The notes beneath the pieces were generated by a model, which did no database searches, was not told where the DNA came from, and worked only from the letters and a program-made list of their open reading frames with translations. 64,000 nucleotides of DNA. Source: Cryptomeria japonica (lineage: Eukaryota > Streptophyta > Pinopsida > Cupressales > Cupressaceae). The DNA lies in NCBI RefSeq assembly GCF_030272615.1, contig NC_081413.1, forward strand, positions 156,681,849 to 156,745,848, given 5' to 3'. The stretch's first letter is position 1, and the number at the start of each line of letters is the position of its first letter. Positions 1 through 9,840 of the stretch are shown piece after piece. The translations under genes were made by a program, and so were the position numbers.

Positions 1-374
1 AATAAAGATTATTTAATTTAAAGGGTTAAATAATAATTAATTAAATAATAAATATTTAATTAATATTTAGAAGAGGGTTGAATGATTAGATGATTAGAGA
101 TAGAAATTTAAAATTAATTTATTTAAATAATAAAGATTATTTAAATTGGGGAATTAACCACAATTAATTAATTAATAAATATTTAATTAATATTTAGAAA
201 ATGATTAAAATGATTAAATGATGAAAGAATAAGAAATAGAATAATTAGTAAGATTATGAGGAAATATGAAATTAGAAGAATAAGATTAATTAAATTAATT
301 AAATAATAAAGATTATTTAATCAATTAGACGAATAATTAGTACATGATCAATGAGACAGTTTTAGGTGTTGATA
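1..374 (-). repeat. Fragment of a Tat-like LTR, reversed
   Basis: AT-rich DNA with short palindromic blocks of TTAATTAAATAA / TTATTTAATTAA type, like the U3 of the LTRs at 4386 and 50608. Read on the minus strand, the right end begins TATCAACACCTAAAACTGTC, close to the LTR start TGTAGACACCTAAAATTGTC of element A. This suggests the start of a related LTR in reverse orientation, with its terminal TG changed to TA. The rest of that element lies outside the window. The family assignment is inference. Confidence 0.5.
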
Positions 375-1207
375 TGCACAAGAGGAAGGTGAAGACTATG
401 GTGAGACATTTTCACCAGTTGTAAAATTGGAAGGAGTAAGGACTCTACTTGCATTTGCAACATACAAAGGATTTAAAGTATATCATATGGATGTTAAGTT
501 AGCATTCCTAAATGGAACATTGGAAGAGGAAGTCTACATTGAACAACTAGATGGTTATGCTTTAACTGTAGAAAAGGATATGGTGTGCAAATTACATAAG
601 ACATTATATGGATTGAAGCAAGCACCAAGGGCATGGTATGAAATATTGCACTCTCACTTAGTAAAGATAGGGTTTCAAAGAACCAATGAAGACAATAACA
701 CATATCTCAAGACAAAAGGAGATAAGATACTGGTAAGTGAGGTATTTGTGGATGATATCATTTTTGGAGGAAATGATGATATGTGTCATGATATGCACAA
801 GAGGAAGGTGAAGACTATGGTGATACATTTTCACCAGTTGCAAAATTGGAAGGAGTAAGGACTCTAGTTGCATTTTCAACATACAAAGGATTTAAAGTAT
901 ATAAGATGGATGTTAAGTTAGCATTCCTAAATGGAATATTGGAAGAGGAAGTCTACATTGAACAACTAGATGGTTATGCTTTAACTGTAGAAAAGGATAT
1001 GGTGTGCAAATTACATAAGACATTACATGGATTGAAGCAAGCACCAAGAGCATGGTATGAAATATTGCACTCTCACTTAGTGAAGATAGGTTTTCAAAGA
1101 ACCAGTGAAGACAGTAACATATATCTCAAGACAAAAGGAGATAAGATACTGGTAAGTGAGGTATTTGTGGATGATATCATTTTTGGAGGAAATGATGATA
1201 CGTGTCA
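370..1207 (+). repeat. 419-bp tandem duplication inside copia RT
   Basis: Two consecutive copies, about 370-788 and 789-1207, at an offset of 419 bp (TTGGAAGGAGTAAGG at 427 recurs at 846). They differ at a modest number of single bases. Since 419 is not a multiple of three, copy 2 reads in a different frame, so this is mutational damage and not a duplicated domain. The left copy starts at the terminus of the reversed LTR. Confidence 0.93.
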
Positions 1208-2118
1208 TGATTTTTCTAATGAAATATAGAGTGAGTTTGAGATGTCACAGGTAGGTGAGAAATTTTTTTTTATAGGTTTGCAAATCCAATAGATGAAGGA
1301 AGGTATTTTTATCACACGGTCCAAGTATGTGAAAAAAGTGTTGAAAACTTTTGGAATGGGAGACTGTAAACTAGTTGGAACACCAATGGTTACAAGCTGT
1401 AAATTGTCTAAGGAAGATGATTTTGCATCAATTGATGAAAGGGAGTACAGGTCCATGATAGGTAAACTACACTATTTTGTCCACAATAGACCAGACATTG
1501 CTCATATAGTAGGATTGGTTGCCACATTTCAGAAAAGTTCGAAGGAGACACACATGGTTGCAACCAAAAGAATTTTTCAGATACCTGAAAGACACAATTG
1601 ATTATGGATTATGGTATCCATATGTAGGAGACTTTGATTTAAAAGTATATACAAATATAGATTGGGCAGACAATATTGATGACATGAAGAGTACAACCAA
1701 AGGAGCATTTTTTCTTGGAGGTAGACTAGTGTCTTGGAGCAACAAGAAACAAAGTTGTATCTCTCAATCAACAACAAAAGCTAAATATGTTGCAGCATAT
1801 ATGAATTGTACCCAAGCAATTTGGATGAAACACATTTTGGAAGGTTTCAAGTTGAAGATATCAGAATCAGTAAGAATTTTCTGTGATAACACAAGTGCTA
1901 TAAACATTTCTAAGAACCCGGTGTTGCATGCTAGAACAAAGCATATAGAGCCGAAGTAGCATTTCCTGAGAGAGAAAGTGCAAAGTAAAGATGTGTCATT
2001 GGAGCATGTATCTACTAAAGAACAAATAGCAAATATATTTACTAAACCTCTACCTAAGGCTACATTTGAGTATCATAGAGGTACGTTAGGGGTTGTACCC
2101 CTACATGAAGTCAATTAA
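375..2118 (+). pseudogene. Ty1/copia RT-RNase H, 3' part of a broken polyprotein
   Basis: Copia-type reverse transcriptase followed by RNase H. Seen: the entry block YAQEEGEDYGETFSPV, the DVKLAFLNG block, the LKQAPRAWYE block and the catalytic box FVDDIIFGG (usually YVDD) at 745-756 and again at 1164-1175. The connection segment GTPMVTSCKLSKEDD, the RNase H core and the C-terminal tail TKHIEPK...IFTKPLP follow, ending at TAA 2116-2118. Gag, protease, integrase and the first part of RT are missing; the copy begins where the reversed LTR ends. Damage: a 419-bp tandem duplication shifts the frame, TAG at 1227-1229 and 1290-1292, a frameshift near 1570-1590, and TAG at 1957-1959. Not functional. 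Confidence 0.9.
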
Positions 2119-2455
2119 GAAGATGGAGAAGCCATCAATCCAAGAGCCTATTGAAAATCTTGAAGAAGGATTAGTGTAGAGTGGAGCTACTCCACAAGGG
2201 GAGCAACTAGTTGTAGATCGGTGATGCATGAAACTTTATGATTTACCTTCACTTTGGCATTGTTGTCAAAGAGGGAGAAGAACTGTATATGAATGATAGC
2301 CAGATACCAATTGAAGACATGAAGATACAGTTGAAGGAGAGTATATAGAAAAAATGTAAACCAATATTCCTATACCAATGTATATGCTTTACTCTCAATC
2401 ATCGCAATCAATGGGTATTGATATTTGTATTGCCATCAATGCCAAAGGGAGAGAA
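2119..2455 (+). other. Copia 3' untranslated region ending in a polypurine tract
   Basis: Non-coding stretch between the polyprotein stop and the LTR. It holds the phrase TGTTGTCAAAGAGGGAGAAG (about 2262-2281) and ends in the purine run AAAGGGAGAGAA (about 2444-2455), the expected position of the polypurine tract that primes plus-strand synthesis. No open frame of note. Confidence 0.6.
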
Positions 2456-3860
2456 CGTTGGCATTGCATGAAGATTGCATTAATGAAGTATAGCGTTGTC
2501 ATTGATGTCAATAGTAATGGGCAATGAAGATGTATTGCAACCGGTAATGATGCAGTTAAGCAACTGGTAGTAAAATAGTGAAGGCAACCAGTATTATTAT
2601 TAAAGCAGAGAGATCAATCGATAACCCTAACCAGTTGATAAGAAGAACCCTAACCGATGTAGCTTGTGGAATCGGTTGTGATGATCTATGACCGAATGAT
2701 AATTGGAGATGAAGATGCCACATATGAATGTTGTAAGTGATGAGTTTCAAAATGGATTTGGTGTGTAGAGATAACCGTTTATCTTGGGAATGATCAACTG
2801 CATAGCACGAAGTGAAAAACGTGTGATGAGATACATGATCCAATGTATAGTGATCTAGGAGTGGTTGAAGTTGTCTAAAATAATGTGTAGTTGATTTCTA
2901 TGTAATATAACAATCAAGATTGAACTGATATGTTTGTAATCTCTATGAGATTTGTAGGTTTTGTGTTGTGTTACCGACCTATTGTATTTTCTTATAAGGT
3001 CGATGATTTATTTCAATGTTGTGTTGGCAAATTTGGTTAAGTGTGATTGTTACCGAATCAGAAGGTGTGTCTGCAAAATGTTGTGAAGGCAGATAGGAGC
3101 AAAAAAGGATTTGATTAAGCAAGGAAGTGCTATTACCAGATCATCAAAGAACCTGTTGTTCTCTAACCATTACAATAGTTAAATCCCTTAACCGGGTATG
3201 CTTTAACAAGCTTATTGTTGAAATATTCTAACTAGGTGATCCATTAGCTTGGATTTGAAATCCTCCACCAAGGTTACCTCTATCAGGGTATTACCTTTAA
3301 CATGGTATTGTAGTCAATCCCTTAACTGGGTGGTCCTTAACCGGATCTGTTCTTAACAAGACATTATTGTATAAGCTTCTAATAAGGCTTGGCTCCTAAC
3401 ATGGAGAACTTCAGAAGAGTTCAAAATAGTTGTGGGTATTCATCCTCACCGTGGTTTTTCCCATTTGGGTTTCCACGTGAAAAATCATTGTGTCAAGTGG
3501 TGAATGATTTTGTGGATGTGTTTTTGATATGGTTGATATGAATGACTGGTAAATCCACTTAGATATATTTAGATGACTGGAAATGATCTGAAATGAGCTA
3601 TTACTGATATTAGTGAAGTGGTTTAATGTTTTGGTTAAATGATATTTGAGTTTCAGATCTGTTGCATTGTATCATTGATGTTTTGGTCAACCAGTAAAGT
3701 TTGACAGTGTAGTTGCAGTTTTTGATACAATGACTAAACCGGTTAAGTTTAGTGTTTGGATTTTGAGTTGAAAGTTTGTTTGGTGAAACTTTAGTTTATT
3801 TTCTATCTACTGATTCAGTCCCCCCTCTCAGTTGTTGACCAAATCCTTATAGTTTCATCA
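2456..3860 (+). repeat. Copia 3' LTR (right end approximate)
   Basis: Starts directly after the purine tract with CGTTGGCATTGC, probably from TGTTGGCATTGC. The middle carries many degenerate phrases of the type CCTTAACCGGGT / CTTAACAAG at roughly 20-30 bp spacing (3180-3420). Then comes the block CGTGGTTTTTCCCATTTGGG (about 3450), and near the end a C-run before CTCTCAGTTGTTGACC (about 3820-3840). The same landmarks occur reversed at 47659-49080. The exact right end was not resolved; no second LTR or TSD is visible. Confidence 0.6.
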
Positions 3861-4380
3861 TATTATCATTTGTGTCATTTTGTCACATGCTTGCACATGC
3901 TCGAATCTCATGTTCAGTCCTTTTCCTAGATATCTATTTGTGAAACGCTTCAGAATCTGAGGTTGTTCCTCTTTAATATTTTCTTTTGGTTGGGATACAC
4001 ACTCAATCCAGAAAAGAACCACTTATCGTATCTTGGTACTGACATCTTTTGATTACTATATCTCATACACTTAATCAATTGCTCTAAATCATTGTGATCT
4101 CTGAGTCGAAGACATGACTAGTGAAAAATCTAAAATCTTGCTTCAACACCACTGCAATTATTAGACTCATGTAAGTTTCATTACTTACAAGCCAATGCAA
4201 TCAAAATAAGAAAAGAAAAAGACAATATCAAAAGATCAAAAGCATGATCAAGAAAAGAAAAGAAAAGAAAAGAAAAAAAAAAAAAAAAAAAAAAATGAAA
4301 TATCAAAATGCTTGGCTATGGGAACATGCAAGTAACTCCATCGGGGCTATGGATGCTTGGCTGAAAATGGAACAATATTT
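3861..4380 (+). other. Left part of element C, interrupted by element A
   Basis: Non-coding. It includes CATCGGGGCTATGGATGCTTG at 4339-4359, which recurs with one change at 20298-20318 on the other side of element A. Both flanks therefore belong to the same pre-existing sequence, most simply the 3' region of the Tat-like element whose LTR is at 23354. The boundary with the copia LTR on the left is unclear. Confidence 0.5.
4251..4295 (+). repeat. (AGAAA)n and poly-A tract
   Basis: Short AGAAA repeats running into an A homopolymer of more than 20 bases. Similar A-rich tracts follow pol in elements A and B, so this probably belongs to the post-pol region of element C. Confidence 0.85.
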
Positions 4381-4385
4381 ATAAT
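4381..4385. other. Target-site duplication, left, element A
   Basis: ATAAT directly before the LTR start. It is repeated exactly at 20277-20281 after the 3' LTR, and five bases is the usual integrase footprint of Ty3/gypsy elements. Confidence 0.93.
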
Positions 4386-4410
4386 TGTAGACACCTAAAA
4401 TTGTCATGTC

Positions 4411-4645
4411 TAATTAAATAAATATTTTATTTATTTAATTAACTAAGCTTAATTCTTCTATTAATTAAATAAATCTTTATTTATTTAATTAATTCATTTA
4501 TCCTCTTCTAGCCTTATTTCTCATTTAAATAAATATATTTATTTATTTAAATTATCCTTTTTCCTAAACTAAATAAATATTTTTATTTATTTAATTATCC
4601 CACTTCTTCTATTAATTAAATCAATCTTTATTTATTTAATTAATT
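4411..4645. repeat. Array of five AT-rich palindromes in U3
   Basis: Five hairpin-capable inverted repeats built on AATTAAATAAAT-N-ATTTATTTAATT lie at about 4411-4440, 4460-4494, 4523-4553, 4569-4597 and 4611-4645. They are separated by pyrimidine-rich spacers such as CTTCTAGCC. The array recurs in the 3' LTR and in element B, where the first palindrome has lost its left arm. Confidence 0.85.
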
Positions 4646-4803
4646 CATTAGCTTTTTCTACCCATGACACATGTCATTCATCTCTTAATTCCTACACTAC
4701 CTACCCCTTTCATTATTTTATTATTTCTTTTACCTACCCTCTAATCATAGTCGACCTCCTTTTACACCTCTCAATCTTATCCCTCCATTTCATATTGTGT
4801 CTT

Positions 4804-4813
4804 CTATATAAGG
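4804..4813 (+). promoter_or_regulatory. LTR TATA box of element A
   Basis: CTATATAAGG in the context CTTCTATATAAGGAGATGC, conserved in the 3' LTR (19914-19923) and in element B (51014-51023). It is the likely core promoter of the sense genomic RNA, with the start expected about 30 bp downstream. Confidence 0.7.
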
Positions 4814-5169
4814 AGATGCTTCCTTCATTATCAAAACCCTAATGAGCTAATGACTTAATTACTTGATCACTTGACTACACTACGATCCTACTTGCAACCA
4901 CATTTCGTTCTTTGTTGAGCTCTTGTGCACATAAAATCTGAGAGCAAATATATCAAGCAAGATCAATGGAGATAGGAAGAATGGAGATCCAAACCCTATT
5001 GGACATGTGATGGTATAATCTTTGTGATTTCGTTTGATTTGCATTGTCTTAGGTAATCTTCATATGTTATGGTGGATCTTTGTTGATTGTTAGGCTAGGG
5101 TTTAGTGGTTGAATTCATTTAGCCTTTCAATATTGTTATCATTGTTATCCATTTTCACCATATACATTT

Positions 5170-5187
5170 TGGCACGCCCGGTGGGAC
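5170..5187 (+). other. Primer-binding site of element A
   Basis: TGGCACGCCCGGTGGGAC begins three bases after the LTR end. The leading TGG matches the complement of a tRNA CCA tail. A tRNA-Arg primer is known in related Ogre elements and is the candidate here, though the tRNA was not identified. Confidence 0.75.
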
Positions 5188-5276
5188 CTTTGTCCCTTTT
5201 GTATTTAACATTTTTGTTGCAGATTTTGTAATGTGAAGTTGCAGATCCGACGTTTTCGGCAACATTTTGATATTTC

Positions 5277-5411
5277 CACGTCTGCGTAATTTCGGATCGC
5301 GTTTTTGATTTTCTGGCGCGTCTGTGACATCTGGATCCACGTCTGCATAATTTCGGATCGCGTTTTTGATTTTCTGGCGCGTCTGTGACATCTGGATCCA
5401 TGTCTGTGTTT
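5277..5411 (+). repeat. GCGTCTGTG array 1 with a 61-bp direct repeat
   Basis: Two copies of a 61-bp unit (5277-5337 and 5338-5398, one visible mismatch) followed by a partial third. Each contains variants of CGTCTGCG/GCGTCTGTG and TTTCGGATCGCG. Element B has only one copy of the unit at the corresponding place, so the duplication is specific to A or lost in B. Confidence 0.9.
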
Positions 5412-7343
5412 TGGCAATATTTTATTTTTTGCAACAACACCCTAAAATCAGTTTCAAAATTTTGGGTTTTCATTGATTTAGTTTTTCGGATTTTGCATTT
5501 AGGGTTTCAGATCTAGTTTATTTTGAGCTAACATTTTTAGATCTAGCTAATGAAATTGGTGCAGCTTGTCTTGAAAGAAAAATCATTTGTTCGAAGGCCC
5601 CTATTTTCACAAAGTCTTTTTGGTTTAAAATTTACCTAACTTGTGTGCTTGCAGGAAGGGGTGATTATTTCAAACAATCCAAACTACTAACAACTCTTTG
5701 TTGCAGGTCCTTGGCAAGGGTTTTTGGATTTTTATTGTGTGCCTTGTTTTCATAGACTAGCAAACACTTCAATTGGTGCACTAAAATTGAATCATTGTCT
5801 TTTGTGTCTTGAGCAATAAGCTCTTTTTGTTTAATCTTTAGAGGACCTGTCTTCCCGTGTGGTCATTAGGACTACTAGTGAGAAGAGAACGACCCAAGTG
5901 GTAGTGAGGAAAACCCACCTCTTCCAACCCACTATAAACAAATGTATTCATGGTGAAAACTATGAATAATGTGTGTTGATTAGTTCATACCAACACTATG
6001 TCTCCCCATAAACCCGTTTGATCAAATTTATTTGATCAGTTGTAGGGCATAACCCCTACCGGCTGGGAGCCTTCTGTATTTACAGAGCTGAAAGTACCAC
6101 ATGTATGGCCACACGAGCGGATGCCCTTACTAGCACCTTTTTGTTTTAGAAGCCCAAATCCTTCTAGTTGTTGGGGTAGGAGGTCGGACCTCTAGTAGTG
6201 GCCCACCCACATACGGTTCTTAGTAGAGATACAAAGTTCGCCACGGGGAGTTTTCATGGGGACTGATGCTTGGCTGACCTGAGAAGTGAGTGCCGAGGGT
6301 GGAGCCAGTGAGGTCAAGCATCTAAGTATCCGCTCTGAATAGCATAGCCTTGGGGGTAAAACCCCATGTGGGATCAACAACTATTATCTTGGCCAGCCAT
6401 AAGAATTGTGCTTGACTTATTTTAAACATTCAAAACATTCAAGACCAAACAGAAAAACATTGTGTCTTTTGTGTCTTCAAGTGTATGCAAAACATTTTTA
6501 CATCAAACAACACACTTTTCTTGGAGTCATTTTGAGTCTAGACACTTGCAAACATTGGATCTTCATCAACAATATGTCCTCTTGTAACGAAAAACAGTCA
6601 AACAGTCAGATTTGGTCACAACAAAACGACTTCACAGATTGGAAAAAATTGCACAAATTTTACAGAAACGCATCTGCGTCGGACATAATAGCATCTGTGT
6701 TGTATAACCACGTCTGTGAAGGGCAGAATCACGTCTGTGTTCAACAGTCAACATTACATTTGGCAAAAAAATCTCAGAAGCGCGTCTGTGTTAAACAGAG
6801 CCGCGTCTGTGTCGGGAAACCGCGTCTGTGAAGTATACAGGCGCGTCTGTGTTCAGAATTGAAAAACTGTTACAGTCCAGCAAACAAACACAGTCAGTTT
6901 CAGAATTCTTGAGCTTCCTAAGTCGTTTCTCCAGGGTTTCATTTAGCATTCAACCTGTCCTTGGGTCTCACAAAATCCATCATTGCTTCACATCTCACTT
7001 TACAGTCACACTTGTCTAAACTTGAGTCGAAAAGTCACTTGCTTGTCCTCACTATACTTTGTCAACACACTACATACAACAACACTTTGCTAAGTGGTCC
7101 CTCATCAAGGTTTCTTACCTTTGGGTCTCATTTGGTCTTACTTAGAGTCAAGGTCAACTTACCTCATCAAGAGAAACTATCCTCTCTTTGGAAGTCACAC
7201 CTACTCTACTACATACATACTTGGTCTTACACTTTGGACATTGCAAGTACACTTCAGATTCATTTACATTCCATCCAACTCTTGGTCTTTCATACTCTTC
7301 GCATTTTCATCTAGTCTCACACATCTTGGTCAATACCTAGTTC
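5412..7343 (+). other. Non-coding leader of element A
   Basis: About 1.9 kb between the first repeat array and the gag start. Open frames here (for example 6406-6831 and 6961-7314) are not kept as proteins in element B: the first is frameshifted relative to B's copy although the DNA is similar. Treated as untranslated leader. It contains the second repeat array (6664-6862). Confidence 0.7.
6664..6862 (+). repeat. GCGTCTGTG array 2 upstream of gag
   Basis: About nine variants of the 10-mer CGCGTCTGTG (also CACGTCTGTG, GCATCTGTG) spaced irregularly over about 200 bp, for example around 6695, 6710, 6732, 6780, 6803, 6821 and 6842. Element B has the matching array at 52951-53128. The motif is CpG-containing in an otherwise AT-rich leader. 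Confidence 0.85.
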
Positions 7344-9840
7344 ATGGTTGAAACCCGCCTTCAAAAATCTAGGAGAGAAACTAAAGAGGCTCAAGAGTCC
7401 GCAAACATGAGTTCTTATGAGTATGACAATGAGATCTTTTTCAATTCTGATCATGCTACATTACCTGACATGGATGCCTATAGAAACATTCCAAATGTTG
7501 AGAACATGGACACTATAAACAACAATGCTACACATAATGACAATATGGACAACTTTTCCGTACATTCAGCAGATGTGGAAGAATCCATTATGAATCCCCA
7601 TTTCAATCGATTGGTTGAGGAAATAATGAGAAGGGATAGACAATACTTTTTACAAATGATGGCACAAAGTGGAGCCAAGATTCCTCATGATTTTGACATG
7701 TCTCAAATAATGTAAAATCGACCTTTGCAACAACCTCACTCCAACATGGATCAAAGAAGACCTAATAGTGGAGGAAATAGAGAACCACATATGGTACCTG
7801 AATCACCATCAGCTTTGCTTCAAAAACCAGAGGTCCCACATACACATGGTCAAACATATGATACTCACCTTCATAGACCATTATGGAAATCTTATGGAGA
7901 GAAATATGCTCAATCACATATCAATGCTAAGGATCAACCACCAAAGCAATGGGATATTCAAAGGCATGCTCAAAATTTGGACACAAGGAAACCCTGTGTC
8001 AAATTTGGGAGCAATACAATAGAACATGACATGCCTGTAGAGTATGGTATACATGCACAAAATAGATATGGCATTCCTCAACATGAATCTATACCATGTG
8101 GTCCATATGCGCAGCATCACTATAGACCTCCTCCATATGAACATGTGTATGATCAATATCATCCATATATGCAACATGCTCCTCCTCCAATGGGTACCTC
8201 AAACATAGGATATGGTCCAAGAAGTCGATCTCCACCTAAGAACAATTTGGAGCAACAAATCAGGGACTTACAAAAGAAAATGGAGGACATAAATACACCA
8301 AAGCCAACATACACAATGAGAGACATATGTCCTTATCCATTTGACAAGAGCATTCCAATGCCTCCTTTTCCTACACACTTTGTGATGCCTAAATTTGATA
8401 AGTATAGAGGAAAAGGGGATCCTAAGGCACACATAAGACAATTTTTCACAGCTTGCATTGAGGTAGCAGTAGAAGAGACATATTTGATGAGATTATTCCC
8501 ACAAAGCTTAGGTGATCAAGCTATGGAATGGTTCTCCCAACTACCACCTGGTATTAAGTCATGCGGTGACTTAGCAGAGGCATTTATCCAACATTTCTCC
8601 TACAACATAGAGATAGACATATCAGTCACTACTTTGTGCAACACCAAGCAAAAAGAGGGAGAGTCTTTTGCATCATTCTTACAAAGATGGAGAATTCTAG
8701 CCAGCAGATGCTCTTGTGAAATTCCACAAAAACAAATGGTAGAAATGTTCACCCAGAATGTTAACAAAGAAATTGGCTATGATCTAAGGAAAGCTTGTTT
8801 GTCCACCTTCAAGGACGTTATTGAAAAAGGCTTAGCTACAGAAAAGGTCATAATTGAACAAGGAGTCATGAGGATATTTAAGGAAAACAAAGATGACTTT
8901 AAAGGAAAAGACAAGCCAAGATTTTGGAATAAGAATAAGAACACAGTCAATGATGGTGTTGTTGATGCCAACACAGTGCGACCCAAAGTCATCTTTTCAG
9001 GATCAAGTTCTACAAACAATCAAGTGAATACTCAAACAACTTCCAAATCACGAAGGAAGTACACTCCATTGGGGGAACCACTTGAGTCAGTTTTCAAGAA
9101 GCTTGTGGCAAACAAGGTAATCACAATTCCAGATTTTCCTCCATATGAACCAGAGGTTAAACCAAATTGGTGGAACGATGATGAGTATTGTGAATTTCAT
9201 AAGAGCAAGGGTCATAAGACAGAAAATTGTCATCGACTGAAGAACATCATACAAGATCTCATTGATAGAGGTGACATTGAGATTGAGGGACATTCGTCTA
9301 ATCAAGAACATGAAATGTTTAAGGAACCATTCCCAAAACATGACAAGGGAAAAGCTAAAGCCACAGAGGATCAAACCAACTATACCAGAGCATCTTACAA
9401 CTATGATTCAACTATCAATCACATTTCAATGGACAATTACGTCTCTACCATTATCATCAAGGACAAAACGTCTGAGAATTCTACCCAGAGACCCAGGATT
9501 GTCCTAAAAGGTGTTGGATCTTCTTCTGAACCTACCTCTGAATGTAATGTTACAACTCGTCGAGGTAAAATCACTTTGCAAGGTGCTCCAACTAAAAACA
9601 CCGCTTCTTCATCAACCAAACATGAGTATGATCTTGTAGAACAACTAGGGAAGACACCCGCGCTCATCTCCATCCTTGAGCTATTACGCATATCCCCTGC
9701 TCATAAAGCCATTCTTGACAAAATCTTCAGAGATACTGCCGTTCCTACTGATCTGAACGTGGACCAGTTTCAAGCCATGGTGGGATACCTTTCCATTCCA
9801 CACTCCCTTACTTTCACCGAAGCTGATGACGCCTCTGTAA
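7344..9840 (+). pseudogene. gag: Element A gag
   Basis: Gag structural protein, start ATG 7344 (matching ATG 53628 in B). The N-terminal about 300 residues are low-complexity and rich in H, P, Q and N. The retrotransposon Gag core follows (about 8310-8760; landmarks PKFDKYRGKGDPKAHIRQFF, QAMEWFSQL, FASFLQRWR). A compact zinc-knuckle-like CEFHKSKGHKTENC (about 9188-9229) is typical of Tat-type elements. A stop, TAA at 7713-7715, splits it after 123 codons; B has a sense codon there. The same frame stays open from 7725 to TGA 9891, where B has CGA. Gag passes into protease without a stop between them in B. Confidence 0.9.

Larger units (their letters stand above)
4386..5166 (+). repeat. 5' LTR of element A
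   Basis: 781 bp, starts TGTAGACACC and ends CCATATACA; partner at 19496-20276. U3 is AT-rich with five palindromes, a TATA box follows at 4804, and the 3' part includes AACCACATTTCGTTCTTTG and the U5 end TTGTTATCCATTTTCACC. Confidence 0.95.
5053..5654 (+). other. Candidate leader intron of element A
   Basis: A donor-like CTTAG|GTAATC in the LTR and an acceptor-like GTGTGCTTGCAG|GA in the leader are both kept in element B (51252-51944). If used, splicing would remove the primer-binding site and the first GCGTCTGTG array from a subgenomic mRNA. Related Ogre elements are known to splice, but this particular intron is only inferred. Confidence 0.3.

Noticed and set aside
6406-6831. Open frame upstream of gag in element A (141 codons) as an extra sense ORF
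   Set aside because: Element B has similar DNA (52695-53114), but the frame is shifted and the protein is not conserved in its middle.
6961-7351. Two overlapping frames just before gag
   Set aside because: DNA is conserved with B, but both frames are equally open and lack any domain; best explained as leader.
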